This document shows positions 16,733-25,336 of a stretch of 37,066 bases of DNA, piece by piece (position 1 is the first letter of the stretch; every line of letters begins with the position of its first letter). Source of the stretch: DAIOGN01 sp036745245 (lineage in GTDB: Bacteria; Zixibacteria; MSB-5A5; JAUVRN01); NCBI GenBank assembly GCA_036745245.1, contig DAIOGN010000013.1, positions 1-37,066 on the forward strand, given 5' to 3'. The notes below the pieces were generated by a model that saw only the letters and a list, made by a program, of their open reading frames with translations, had not been told where the DNA came from and did no database searches. The translations under genes were made by a program, and so were the position numbers.

Positions 16733-16851
16733 CGCACCCCTGAGCCGCCGCGGCCGTATACATATAGACAGGCGCGCCGGGGCCCCGGGAGGACATTGAG
16801 GCTGGCCGGTAATCTTCCGGCGGGGTATACTCCCGGCGCGCAGGCACCGAC

Positions 16852-19761
16852 ATGGACAAACTCGGCAGCACGATTCTTCATTACCGCCTGGAAGAGCGTC
16901 TGGGCGAAGGCGGCATGGGCGTGGTGTACCGGGCCACCGACACCAAGCTGGGCCGCAAGGTGGCACTCAAATTCCTGCCGGCCTTCGTGTCACGGCGCCC
17001 CGAGGAGAAAGAGCGTTTCCTCCAGGAGGCGCGCACCGCCTCCCGCCTCAATCATCCCAACATCGCGACGATCTACGAAGTCAACGAGGCCGACTCCAAG
17101 GTGTTCTTCGCCATGTCCCTGGTGGAGGGGGTGACGCTCAAGGATCTCCGCAGCCAGGGGCCGCTCACACAGAAACAGATCATCCAGATCGCCGTGCAGG
17201 TCGCCGAAGGCCTGGCGCATGCCCACGAACGCGACGTGGTGCACCGGGACATCAAGCCGCACAACATCATGGTCACCACCGAGGGGCGCGCGGTGATCCT
17301 CGACTTCGGCCTCGCGCAGGTGGGCCGCGGCGATTCCGCCTCCGACGCGAGCAACACGTCCGGCACGGCCGCCTATCTCTCCCCGGAACAGGCCCAGGGA
17401 CAACCGGCCACGCCTCAGAGCGACCTGTTCGCACTGGGGGTGGTGCTCTACGAGCTTCTGATCGGTGAAGTACCGTTCCAGGGCGACCATCCGGCGGCGG
17501 TGCTCTACTCCATTGTGCACGAAGATCCGGGTTCGGTGCTGCACAAATCGCCCGAGACGGCCCCGGGCCTGGCGGCGGTGGTGGACCGCCTGCTGGCGAA
17601 AGACCCGAAGCAGCGCTATGCGTCTGCCGTCGAGGTGGCCACCGCCCTGAGACAGGTGGCCCGGGACCTCGAGTACTCCAGCTACTCCGGCCAGGTGCGA
17701 ACCTTGCGAAAGGAAGCGAAGGTGTCCTGGCGCAGCGTGGCGGTGGCGGCCCTTGCAGTGCTCGCACTTGGATGGTTCGCTTCGTCCCTCACCGGTCCGT
17801 CCGGGGAGAGCCAGGCCGAAGCCCAGTACGACGTGGCCGTGATGTACTTCGACGACCTCACGGGCACGGAGGAGCATGGCAAGACGGGACGCGTGGTGTC
17901 GGAGCTGCTCACCACCGATCTGTCGCAGTCTCCGAACCTGCGCGTGCTCTCGAGCCAGAGGCTGTACGACATCCTCAAGCAGCTCGGCAAGAGTTCGCAA
18001 ACCAATATCGATCAATCGGTGGCCACGGACGTGGCCAAAAAGGCGGGCGCCCGCAATATGATCGTGGGCACGCTGTCGGCGTCGGGAGAGCGCTCGCGAC
18101 TCACGGTGAATCTCATCGAAGTGAACACGGGACGCGTGGTGAAGGCAGAACAGGTGGAAGGAACCGACCTGTTCACCATGGTCGACTCGGTGTCGGCGCG
18201 GCTCCATCGCCAGATGGCCGCGGTCCTCTCCGACGTGGATCCGTCGCGCACGCTGCGGCCGGTGGCCGATGCCACCACGAACAACGTGGAGGCGTACAAG
18301 AGCTACATCGAGGGCCTCGACTGCTACCACAGGCTGGAATGGGACTCGGCGCTCGTGCACTTCGACGCCGCGATTGCTCTCGATTCGAATTTCGCACTGG
18401 CCTATCTGCGCGCCGCGATCGCGAGTTTCTCATCGAATCGCGCGTCGCGGGGCATGCAGTATGTGGGGTTTGGCCGCGACGCCCTCGACGCCAACGTCCT
18501 GCCGGCCCGCGAGAGTCTGCTTGTGGCCGCCTTCGTGCACCTGGCCGACCAGGAGATCCGGGACGCGGTGGAAGGATTCCAGGCGCTGGTGGACCGTTTC
18601 CCCGACGACAAGGAAGGCCACTTCTGGCTGGGCACGTTCACCTGGCAAACCGGAGACGCAGCGACCGGGATCGAGATGGTGAAAAAATCCCTCGAACTCG
18701 ACCCCGAGTATCCGTTTGCGCTCATCAATCTCGCCGAGATGTACAAGGACCTGGATGACATTCCCAACGCCATCTCGGTCACGGAGCGTTACGCCGCACT
18801 CCGACCGGAGGAGGCGTTCCCCCGGCTCGAACTGGCCAGCCTGTGCCTGCACCTCGAGCAGTACGACAAGGCGAGGCTTCGGCTGGCGGAGGCCCAGGCC
18901 CTCTCGCCCAGGAACATTCGCGTGGCGTGGAGCCTCGCCAACTATCACGCGCACCGCGGTTTCCTCGACTCGATCCGCCCCGTGGTGGAACCCTTTCTGT
19001 CCGAGGAGAACAAGATCTCAGACCGGATCGAGGCGCGAGAACTGTGGGCCTCGACGCTCTTTCTGAGCGGTCGATTCACTCAGTGCTTCGCTCAGTACCG
19101 CGAAGCGGCCGACCTGCAGTCGCGATTCGGTGACTCCCTGGGCGCGTCGGCACCGTGGATCAACCTGGCCAACCGGTTTCTCTCGATCGGTCTCCCCGAC
19201 AGCGCACAGGCGGCCTTCGACGAAGCCTATGAGATCGATCCGTCCAACCAGCGGTTCAACGATCTGCCGTTTCGCATCGCGGTGAACAAGCAGGACGTTG
19301 CGCGCGCCGAGGCCATTCAGTCCAAACTCATGGAACGGTACGCCAAGACAGGCACCCAGGCGCAGGTGGAGCGTGGGCGGCTGTTGTTCGACGTGTACAA
19401 GTCGGCCGCCCGCAAGGACTGGCCGCAGGTGCTGACCCTGGTGCAGCAGTACCGCCGCAAGGCCGGCGACCCCGACGATTTCTCCTACATGGCGGGCGTG
19501 GCTCAGCTCGAGACCGGGCACCCCGACTCGGCACGCACCGAACTGCGTCGCAGTCTCAAGCGCTACGAACCCTTCCACCCCCAGGCCTACTGGGTTCTTT
19601 CGTGGTACCAGCTGGGCCGCGTGCACGAGGCGCTGGGGAACCGCGGCGACGCCGTGGAGTCGTACCGTACCTTCCTGCGATACTGGGGCAAAGCCGATCG
19701 GCCGCTGCCCGAAGTGGACAAGGCGCGCGAGCGGGTCAAAGACCTGGCCAGCGCGTCCTGA
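16852..19761 (+). CDS. Transmembrane Ser/Thr protein kinase with TolB/FlgO-like and TPR domains
   Basis: A 969-residue receptor-like kinase. The Hanks-type kinase domain (about 11-270) has the glycine loop GEGGMGVVY, ATP-binding K40 (VALKF), catalytic HRDIKPHN (D133), DFG at 151-153 and AAYLSPEQ. One membrane span follows at about 295-312 (VAVAALAVLALGWFAS). The C-terminal part begins with a TolB/FlgO-like domain (YDVAVMYFDDLTG ... GARNMIVGTLSASG; about 325-450), then many TPR-like repeats to the end. The kinase is predicted to be cytoplasmic and the TPR part periplasmic. Such kinases are common in Acidobacteria, Gemmatimonadetes and FCB candidate phyla. The ligand and target are unknown. A good -10-like TATACT sits at 16826-16831 without a clear -35. 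Start ATG 16852. Confidence 0.92.
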   Translation: MDKLGSTILHYRLEERLGEGGMGVVYRATDTKLGRKVALKFLPAFVSRRPEEKERFLQEARTASRLNHPNIATIYEVNEADSKVFFAMSLVEGVTLKDLRSQGPLTQKQIIQIAVQVAEGLAHAHERDVVHRDIKPHNIMVTTEGRAVILDFGLAQVGRGDSASDASNTSGTAAYLSPEQAQGQPATPQSDLFALGVVLYELLIGEVPFQGDHPAAVLYSIVHEDPGSVLHKSPETAPGLAAVVDRLLAKDPKQRYASAVEVATALRQVARDLEYSSYSGQVRTLRKEAKVSWRSVAVAALAVLALGWFASSLTGPSGESQAEAQYDVAVMYFDDLTGTEEHGKTGRVVSELLTTDLSQSPNLRVLSSQRLYDILKQLGKSSQTNIDQSVATDVAKKAGARNMIVGTLSASGERSRLTVNLIEVNTGRVVKAEQVEGTDLFTMVDSVSARLHRQMAAVLSDVDPSRTLRPVADATTNNVEAYKSYIEGLDCYHRLEWDSALVHFDAAIALDSNFALAYLRAAIASFSSNRASRGMQYVGFGRDALDANVLPARESLLVAAFVHLADQEIRDAVEGFQALVDRFPDDKEGHFWLGTFTWQTGDAATGIEMVKKSLELDPEYPFALINLAEMYKDLDDIPNAISVTERYAALRPEEAFPRLELASLCLHLEQYDKARLRLAEAQALSPRNIRVAWSLANYHAHRGFLDSIRPVVEPFLSEENKISDRIEARELWASTLFLSGRFTQCFAQYREAADLQSRFGDSLGASAPWINLANRFLSIGLPDSAQAAFDEAYEIDPSNQRFNDLPFRIAVNKQDVARAEAIQSKLMERYAKTGTQAQVERGRLLFDVYKSAARKDWPQVLTLVQQYRRKAGDPDDFSYMAGVAQLETGHPDSARTELRRSLKRYEPFHPQAYWVLSWYQLGRVHEALGNRGDAVESYRTFLRYWGKADRPLPEVDKARERVKDLASAS

Positions 19762-19765
19762 ATCC

Positions 19766-20155
19766 GTGCACTTCTCAAAACACTTCACCCTCCAGGAGGC
19801 GCGCTCTCTGTTGCCTCTCCTGCGCCGACGATTTCAGGAATTGCACGACCTTCGCGATGCGTTGCGCGTAGCTGCGCCGCGGCACGAACCGGCACGCAAG
19901 GGCTCTGGCGGCAACGGCGGCGGAACTCCGGGAGCGGTGTCGTATCTTCAGGCCTCCGGCCGATTTGCCGAAATCATGCGCGAGCTGTCGGAGGCGGGCA
20001 TTCAGGTGAAGGATCTCGAAGCCGGCCTCGTGGACTTCCCTCACCTGCGCCAGGGCGAAGAAGTGTTCCTCTGCTGGAAGCTCGGCGAGGAGACCATCGG
20101 GTACTGGCACGAACTCGAAAGCGGCTTCGCAGGCCGAAAGCTCCTCCCCTCCTGA
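19766..20155 (+). CDS. DUF2203 family protein
   Basis: A 129-residue protein with the DUF2203 pattern: KHFTLQEARSLLPLLRRRFQEL at the start (split helices), then GIQVKDLEAGLVDFPHLRQG and VFLCWKLGEETIGYWHELESGFAGR at the end. No biochemical function is known for the family. The start is a GTG four bases after the kinase stop codon, which suggests cotranscription with the kinase. The middle carries a Gly-rich loop (GSGGNGGG) that looks like a lineage-specific insertion. Confidence 0.85.
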   Translation: MHFSKHFTLQEARSLLPLLRRRFQELHDLRDALRVAAPRHEPARKGSGGNGGGTPGAVSYLQASGRFAEIMRELSEAGIQVKDLEAGLVDFPHLRQGEEVFLCWKLGEETIGYWHELESGFAGRKLLPS

Positions 20156-20182
20156 GGCCCCGGGCCCGGAAGGAAGCCTCCC

Positions 20183-20211
20183 TTGACCCACACCGGGGGT
20201 GGGCCTATCAT
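20183..20211 (+). promoter_or_regulatory. Predicted promoter of the radical SAM gene
   Basis: TTGACC (20183-20188), an exact 17-base spacer and TATCAT (20206-20211) lie 35 bases before the GTG start. This is among the best box matches in the window and implies a short leader. Confidence 0.6.
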
Positions 20212-20245
20212 CTCAAACAGAAATTCACCTGCCTTACCATGAAGC

Positions 20246-21797
20246 GTGAGAAGAAGACGTAAAGTCGGCATTATCGATCTGGTCACCAAAACCCGCGGCG
20301 GCGGGCTGTGGGGCCGGGCTATGAATGCCAACTTCGCCAGCATCATGCCGCAGGTGGTGGCCACCTGGTGCGAAGAACAGGGCCACAGCGTCGATCTGAT
20401 CTGCTACACCGGCCAGGAGGACCTGGACTTCCGCCACGCGGAACCGGTGGACTTCGTCTTCATCAGTTCCTTCACGCAGGCGTCCTTCCTGGCGTATTCC
20501 CTCTCACAGTACTACCGCAGTCAGGGCGCCGTGACGGCCCTGGGAGGGCCCCACGCCCGGTGCTACCCCCAGGACGCGGTTCGCTACTTCGACTACGTCT
20601 TCGGGTTCACGGACCGCAACCTGGTGAACGAGGCCGTGGAGGAGTGCGCTCCGCACCGCCCGATCGGCCGGAGGCTCTCCGCCGCCCGGCAGCCCCTCGA
20701 CCTGCCCGGCGTGCGGGAACGCTGGAAGTTCATCGATCAGACGCTGCAGAAGGCCCCCGTGCTGAAGCTCGTGCCCATGATCGGCAGCATGGGTTGCCCG
20801 TACACGTGCAGCTTCTGCATCGACGCCGAGGTTCCCTACCAGCCCCTGTCGTTCGACGCCCTTCGCGAGGACCTGCGGTTTCTGCGCACNNNNNNNNNNC
20901 GTGGGATGGCACGACCCCAACTTCGGCATTCGTTTCGAAGACTACATGGGCGCCATCGAAGAGGCCGTGCCGCCCAATTCGATCGACTTCATCGCCGAGT
21001 CCAGCCTGTCCCTCCTCTCCGAGCCCCATCTGCGTCGCCTTCAGAAGAACGGTTTCAAGGGCATGCTCCCGGGGATCGAGTCGTGGTTCGAACTGGGGGA
21101 CAAGTCCAAGACCGGGTCGCGAAAGGGCGAAGAGAAGCTGAAGGCGGTGAGCGAGCACGTCAAGATGGTCCTGAAGTACATCCCGTACGTGCAGACCAAC
21201 TTCGTGCTGGGCCTCGATTCCGACTCGGGCGACGAACCGTACCGCCTCACGAAGCGGTTCGTGGACCTGGTGCCCGGCGCCTTCCCCGGATACTCCCTGT
21301 TGTCGGCGTTCGGGCAGGCCGCTCCTCTCAATCTGGAATACCAGCGCATCGGTCGCGTTCTGCCGGTGCCCTTCCATTTCCTCAACAACAACCACGCCAT
21401 GAACGTGAAGCCATTACACTACTCGTGGCCCGAAATGTACGATCGCGTGATCGACCTCACGGCGCACACGTTCTCGTGGCCCGCCATCGCGAACCGCTTC
21501 TCCGCCGGCTCCACGGCCATTCCCAAGTGGGCCAATCTGCTGCGCGCGGTGTCCTCCGAAGGATTTGGACGGCTGCGCTACTACAAGGAAGTTCGCTGGC
21601 GTCTTACGCACGATCACGCGTTCCGCGCCTACTGGGAAGGCGAAACGACCCGGCTGCCCGAGTTCTACCTGCAGCGCATCCGGAAGGACCTCGGAGAACT
21701 CTGGGAGTGGTTCCCTCAGGAAGCGCTGGTGCACGAACCGAACGCCTACCTCATCGAACACCTGCGCGAAGCGCAGAAGATCTCCTCCGCCGCGTAA
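20246..21797 (+). CDS. B12-binding-type radical SAM protein (interrupted by an assembly gap)
   Basis: The N-terminal ~150 residues resemble a cobalamin-binding Rossmann domain as in B12-radical SAM proteins (VDFVFISSFTQASFLAYSLSQYY, VTALGGPHARCYPQDAVRYFDYVFG). The radical SAM cluster is C184, C188 and C191 in GCPYTCSFC. After the gap come VGWHDPNFGIRFEDY, IDFIAESSLSLLSEPHLRRLQ and GMLPGIESWF, typical radical SAM barrel strands, then about 150 residues of helical C-terminus. No classical DxHxxG B12 motif is clear, so cobalamin use is uncertain. The 10-N gap changes frame; an intact gene needs a gap length divisible by three. The start is taken as the GTG at 20246 because an in-frame TGA lies just upstream; no Shine-Dalgarno is seen. 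The reaction is unknown. It converges on the sphingolipid genes. Confidence 0.75.
20890..20899. other. Scaffold gap (10 N) inside the radical SAM gene
   Basis: Ten unknown bases separate LREDLRFLR from VGWHDPNF. The two halves are in different frames across exactly ten bases, so the real length differs from 10 if the gene is intact. Confidence 0.95.
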
Positions 21798-21816
21798 GCG
21801 AAGGGCCGGCGCTTAC
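21794..21816. terminator. Hairpin spanning both stop codons of convergent genes
   Basis: GTAAGCG (21794-21800) and CGCTTAC (21810-21816) form a perfect 7-bp stem with a 9-base loop. The radical SAM stop (TAA 21795-21797) and the acyltransferase stop (complement of TTA 21813-21815) lie in the two arms. There is no T-tract, so its role as a bidirectional terminator is only suggested by position. Confidence 0.35.
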
Positions 21817-22946
21817 AGCACCCGGCCGTACACCCGATACGTCTTGTACCGCTCGGCGCCCAGCGCCTGGGCCGCCTTCACCATCATGTCGTTGTCTTCG
21901 AGCACCCACGACAACTCGCCCCACTCAATGCCCGCCGCGTGGGCACGGTCCCACGTCTCCAGATAGAAAATCGATTCGACTCCTCGCTTCTGAAAGTCGT
22001 GGATCACCCCCATGGTGATGACGCGAGCCGTCTTCGGCCGCCTCACCTTGAGATCCCAGAGCAGGCGGAACAGCCCGGTGGGCAGAAGGCGACCGTTTCT
22101 GAGTTTGATCTGGCTTTCATACACGTTGGGCAGGGTGAGCGAGAACCCGATGGCCCGGCCGTCCACTTCGGCGATGAGCGCCCAGTCGGGGCGGAGGATC
22201 AGCTTCATGTCCTTCGCCGCGTGGCGAAACTCCTCTTCCGAGAGCGGCACGAAGCCCCAGTTTTTGCTCCAGGCCTGATTGTACACTTCGCGCACGAGGT
22301 CGATCTCGCGGTCGAACCGCTTGGGGTCGAGAGTGCGGATCGATACGCGCGAGCGCTCTCTGACCTTGTCCGAGATGCGCCGGACGCGCTCGGGCGGCGG
22401 AATCTGTCCCGAGAGCTTGAACGCGTACACGTCCTTCGCCCGGGTCCAGCCGCTCTGTTCGAGCAGGTCGAGGTAGTACGGCGGATTGTAGGTCATCATG
22501 AGCACGGGCGGCTGGTCGAACGCGTCGGCGAGCATTCCGATCTCGTGATTGGTGGAAAAATTGAACGGACCCAGCGCGTCTTTCATTCCGCGTTCCCGGA
22601 GCCATGCGCAGGCCGTGTCGAGCAACTCACGCGCAAGGCCGGAATCGTTGGGACACTCGAAGAAACCAAAGGATCCCGTGGGCGTTCCGTGTGTACGGAT
22701 GTAATCCTGATTGACGCACGCGGCGATCCGGCCCACCGCCTTGCCGCCGCGGCGCGCCACCCATAGCTCCACCTCCGACGTCCTGTAGAACGGATTCTTT
22801 GCGCGGTCGAAGAAGGCCCAGCGGTCCACCCACAGGGGCGGCACCCAGTGCGGGTTCCCGCGGTAGAGATCGAAGGGGACCTGGAGAAACTCGCGCAGCT
22901 CGCCTTTGCCGCGCACGGGCCGGAGAGTGGTTTGAACTGAACTCAT
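21813..22946 (-). CDS. GNAT-fold N-acyltransferase, candidate bacterial ceramide synthase (bCerS-like)
   Basis: A 377-residue protein of the large double-GNAT-like family that starts with FYxxNPxWVPPL (here FDLYRGNPHWVPPLWVDR). Other blocks are VGRIAACVNQ, TGSFGFFECPND, LGPFNFSTNHEIGML, YNPPYYLDLLEQSGW and GIEWGELSWVLEDND. It follows serine palmitoyltransferase by 67 bases on the same strand, opposite a CerR-like reductase. In Caulobacter the bacterial ceramide synthase is a GNAT-fold enzyme that acylates 3-ketosphinganine and is encoded near spt and cerR. That role is inferred mainly from this neighbourhood; the fold assignment itself is firmer. Membrane-associated cytoplasmic action is expected. 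A general N-acetyltransferase of unknown substrate is the alternative. Confidence 0.65.
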   Translation of the reverse strand: MSSVQTTLRPVRGKGELREFLQVPFDLYRGNPHWVPPLWVDRWAFFDRAKNPFYRTSEVELWVARRGGKAVGRIAACVNQDYIRTHGTPTGSFGFFECPNDSGLARELLDTACAWLRERGMKDALGPFNFSTNHEIGMLADAFDQPPVLMMTYNPPYYLDLLEQSGWTRAKDVYAFKLSGQIPPPERVRRISDKVRERSRVSIRTLDPKRFDREIDLVREVYNQAWSKNWGFVPLSEEEFRHAAKDMKLILRPDWALIAEVDGRAIGFSLTLPNVYESQIKLRNGRLLPTGLFRLLWDLKVRRPKTARVITMGVIHDFQKRGVESIFYLETWDRAHAAGIEWGELSWVLEDNDMMVKAAQALGAERYKTYRVYGRVL

Positions 22947-23013
22947 GAAGTGCGGAGGCCGGTCAGGTGAATCGCCTGGCCGGGCGTGACGCGGACGGAT
23001 ACGCGCGTGCCGG

Positions 23014-24237
23014 TTACTCCACGCCCACCGGGCGCCCGATGACGCCCAGCTCCTTGCCCACCTTTTCGAACACTTCGAGCACGCGATCGAGCTGCGCCTT
23101 GGTGTGCGTGGCCGTATACGAAGTGCGGATGAGGGCCTGCCCTGGCGGCACCGCGGGCGGGATCACGGGGTTGGTGAAGATGCCGTGGATCGTGAGCTCT
23201 TTCCAGAACGCGAAGCAGAGATCGTCGGGGCCGATGTAGATGGGAATGATGGGGGTTTCCGTGGGCCCTGTGTTGAAGCCCAGGCGCTGGTACTCGCTCC
23301 GCATCCGGTGCGTGATTTCCCACAGCTTCTCGCGACGTTCCGGTTCCGTTTCGATGATGTCGAGTGCTCTCAGGGCCGCCGCCACGTTGGCCGGCGGAAT
23401 GGAGGCCGAGAAGATGAGTTCGCGCGAAAAATGTTTGAGGAAGTGGATTACGTCTTCGTCGCCCACGACGAATCCGCCGAGTGAGGCGAGGGATTTGGAG
23501 AAGGTCCCGGTGATCAGGTCGGCCTCGTCGTTTAAGCCGAAGTGCGCCGCGGTGCCATTCCCCTTCGGGCCCATCACCCCGATCGCGTGTGCATCGTCTA
23601 TGAGCAGGCGGAAGTGGTACCGACGCTTCAGCTCTGCCAGGTCGGGCACACGGGCCAGGTCGCCCTCCATGCTGAACACGCCGTCCGTGACCACCAGCCT
23701 GGCGGCATCGGAGGAGACATGCTCGAGTACGCGACGAAGGTCTTCCATGTCGTTGTGTTCGTAGCGGAGCGTCTTGCCGAACGAGAGACGCGATCCATCC
23801 ACGAGACTCGCGTGATTCGCCTTGTCCTGGATGAGGTATTCGTTGCGACCGACGATGGCCGCGAGCGTGCCCAGATTGGTCTGAAAGCCCGTGGAAAAGA
23901 TGAGACAGGCTTCCTTTCCCATGAAGGTCGCGAGGCGCGCCTCGAGTTCTTCGTGAAGCTCCAGAGTGCCGTTGAGGAAGCGTGAGCCCGAACAGCCCGT
24001 TCCGAACTTGCGGAGGGCCTCGATGGCGGCCTCCTTCACCCGGGGGTCGGACACCAGCCCCAGGTAGTTGTTGGACCCGATCATGATGAGGCGCTGGCCC
24101 CGGATCGTGACCTCGGTGTCCTGGCCAGAGCTGATGGGACGGAAGTAGGGGTAGAACCCGGCCTCCATCACCTCACGGGCCCGGGTGAAGCTTTTGCACT
24201 TGTCGAAAAGGTCCACCGGGTCTCTGGCCTCTGGCAA
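23014..24237 (-). CDS. spt: Serine palmitoyltransferase (alpha-oxoamine synthase family)
   Basis: A 407-residue fold-type I PLP enzyme. The PLP lysine is K248 in GTFSKSLASLGGF; DKANHASLVDG gives the stacking His, and LLIDDAHAIGVMGPKG the conserved Asp and His. The family includes AONS, KBL and SPT. Two points favour SPT, which condenses serine with acyl-CoA to 3-ketosphinganine. The C-terminal block PPAVPPGQALIRTSYTATHT with GKELGVIG matches the Sphingomonas-type SPT pattern. The genes on both sides look like ceramide synthase and 3-ketosphinganine reductase. No other biotin gene is present. The start is a TTG at 24237 without a clear ribosome site; a GTG at 24216, preceded by GAGG, is a good alternative. 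Confidence 0.8.
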   Translation of the reverse strand: MPEARDPVDLFDKCKSFTRAREVMEAGFYPYFRPISSGQDTEVTIRGQRLIMIGSNNYLGLVSDPRVKEAAIEALRKFGTGCSGSRFLNGTLELHEELEARLATFMGKEACLIFSTGFQTNLGTLAAIVGRNEYLIQDKANHASLVDGSRLSFGKTLRYEHNDMEDLRRVLEHVSSDAARLVVTDGVFSMEGDLARVPDLAELKRRYHFRLLIDDAHAIGVMGPKGNGTAAHFGLNDEADLITGTFSKSLASLGGFVVGDEDVIHFLKHFSRELIFSASIPPANVAAALRALDIIETEPERREKLWEITHRMRSEYQRLGFNTGPTETPIIPIYIGPDDLCFAFWKELTIHGIFTNPVIPPAVPPGQALIRTSYTATHTKAQLDRVLEVFEKVGKELGVIGRPVGVE

Positions 24238-24267
24238 TCGGCGGTTGCCCCGGGAGGGGGCATCACC

Positions 24268-24319
24268 TAGGTTAAACGGAGCCGGGGCCTTACGTTAGCC
24301 CTATCGCGCCGCGAGCCAA
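24268..24319. promoter_or_regulatory. Divergent promoter region between spt and the CerR-like gene
   Basis: Plus strand: TTGCCC (24245-24250), 17 bases, TAGGTT (24268-24273), about 70 bases before the SDR start. Minus strand: TTGGCT (24319-24314), 16 bases, TAACGT (24297-24292), about 55 bases before the spt start. The two core promoters face away from each other and partly overlap in their transcribed leaders, so the two halves of the lipid cluster could be regulated together. Confidence 0.4.
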
Positions 24320-24341
24320 CTGTACGCCGGGCCTCCCAACC

Positions 24342-25334
24342 ATGTCAAGCGCAATTGCCGACGCCCAGATCCTCGTAACCGGGGCTTCCGGCTTCGTTGG
24401 AGGGCATCTGGCCCGCCGACTCGCAGCCATGGGGGGGCGCCTGCGCATTCTCTGCCGGCCCACGTCCCGGCTCGATGCCCTCTCCGACCTCACCTTCCAA
24501 CGGTTCGAGGGTGACCTCACGGACCCGCTCTCTCTGGCGAAAGCGTGCGAGGGAGCAGATTACGTCTTTCACTCGGGCGGCCTCACCTCGGCTCCCGACG
24601 ACGAGACCTACATCGCGGCCAACGGCGAGGGGACCAAGAATGTCTGCGCCGCGGCGAAGTCGAAAGCTTCGGGCCTGCGACGGTTCGTGTACATCTCGAG
24701 CATGGCGGCCGCCGGCCCCGGCCCTGCGGGCAAGCTGATCGACGAGGAGATGCCGGCCCAACCGATCACGCCCTACGGGGCGAGCAAGCGTCTCGGCGAA
24801 AAGTGGGTGCAGCAATTCGACCTGCCCTGGACCATCATCCGGCCACCCGCCGTGTACGGGCCCTGGGACAAGGCCATACTCCCGCTGTTCCAGATGGCTC
24901 GCTGGCACCTTTCCGCGGTGGTGGCAGCGCAAGGAGTAGCCTCGGTGGTGTACGTGGAGAATCTGGTGGAGGGGATTGTGCAGTCCGCGGTGCGGCCGGA
25001 GGCCGTGAGCCAGACTTTCTATATAGCGGATTCCCAGCCGCTCACCCGGGCCGACCTGGCGCAACACATGCAGGAGGCGGTGGGCACGTGGGCCGTGCCG
25101 CTTCCCGTCCCGTCGTGGGTGGTGCGAAGCGCCGCGCGGGTCTCCGAGGCATTCGCCAAAGGCTTCGGGAAGACGGCCTTCTTTGACCGGCACAAGGCCA
25201 CCGATCTGTTGGCCCTGAACTGGGGATGCAGCATCGAACACGCGCGGCGATTCCTCGGATACGAGCCACAGGTGACCACTCGCGTTGGCATGAAGCGCAC
25301 CGCCGACTGGTACCGGCTGAAGGGCTGGCTCTAG
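24342..25334 (+). CDS. Extended SDR/NAD-dependent epimerase-like reductase, candidate 3-ketosphinganine/ceramide reductase (CerR-like)
   Basis: A 330-residue extended short-chain dehydrogenase. The nucleotide-binding motif is TGASGFVGGHL (13-23), an adenine-site acidic pair lies in FEGDLTDP, and the catalytic YxxxK is Y145-K149 (YGASK) with an upstream serine (YISSMAA). RPPAVYGP and DLLALNWGC ... LGYEP are typical of the epimerase/3-beta-HSD-like branch. In bacterial sphingolipid synthesis CerR is an enzyme of this type that reduces the 3-keto group; assignment here rests on the divergent spt and GNAT genes. A 4-base-overlap chain with the next two genes suggests an operon. Other sugar-epimerase or flavonol-reductase-like roles cannot be excluded. 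Confidence 0.7.
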   Translation: MSSAIADAQILVTGASGFVGGHLARRLAAMGGRLRILCRPTSRLDALSDLTFQRFEGDLTDPLSLAKACEGADYVFHSGGLTSAPDDETYIAANGEGTKNVCAAAKSKASGLRRFVYISSMAAAGPGPAGKLIDEEMPAQPITPYGASKRLGEKWVQQFDLPWTIIRPPAVYGPWDKAILPLFQMARWHLSAVVAAQGVASVVYVENLVEGIVQSAVRPEAVSQTFYIADSQPLTRADLAQHMQEAVGTWAVPLPVPSWVVRSAARVSEAFAKGFGKTAFFDRHKATDLLALNWGCSIEHARRFLGYEPQVTTRVGMKRTADWYRLKGWL

Positions 25335-25336
25335 TC

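Noticed and set aside
20239..20262. Seven-codon frame ATG ... TAA overlapping the start of the radical SAM gene
   Set aside because: No ribosome site or attenuator-like codon pattern; more simply explained by chance next to the GTG start.
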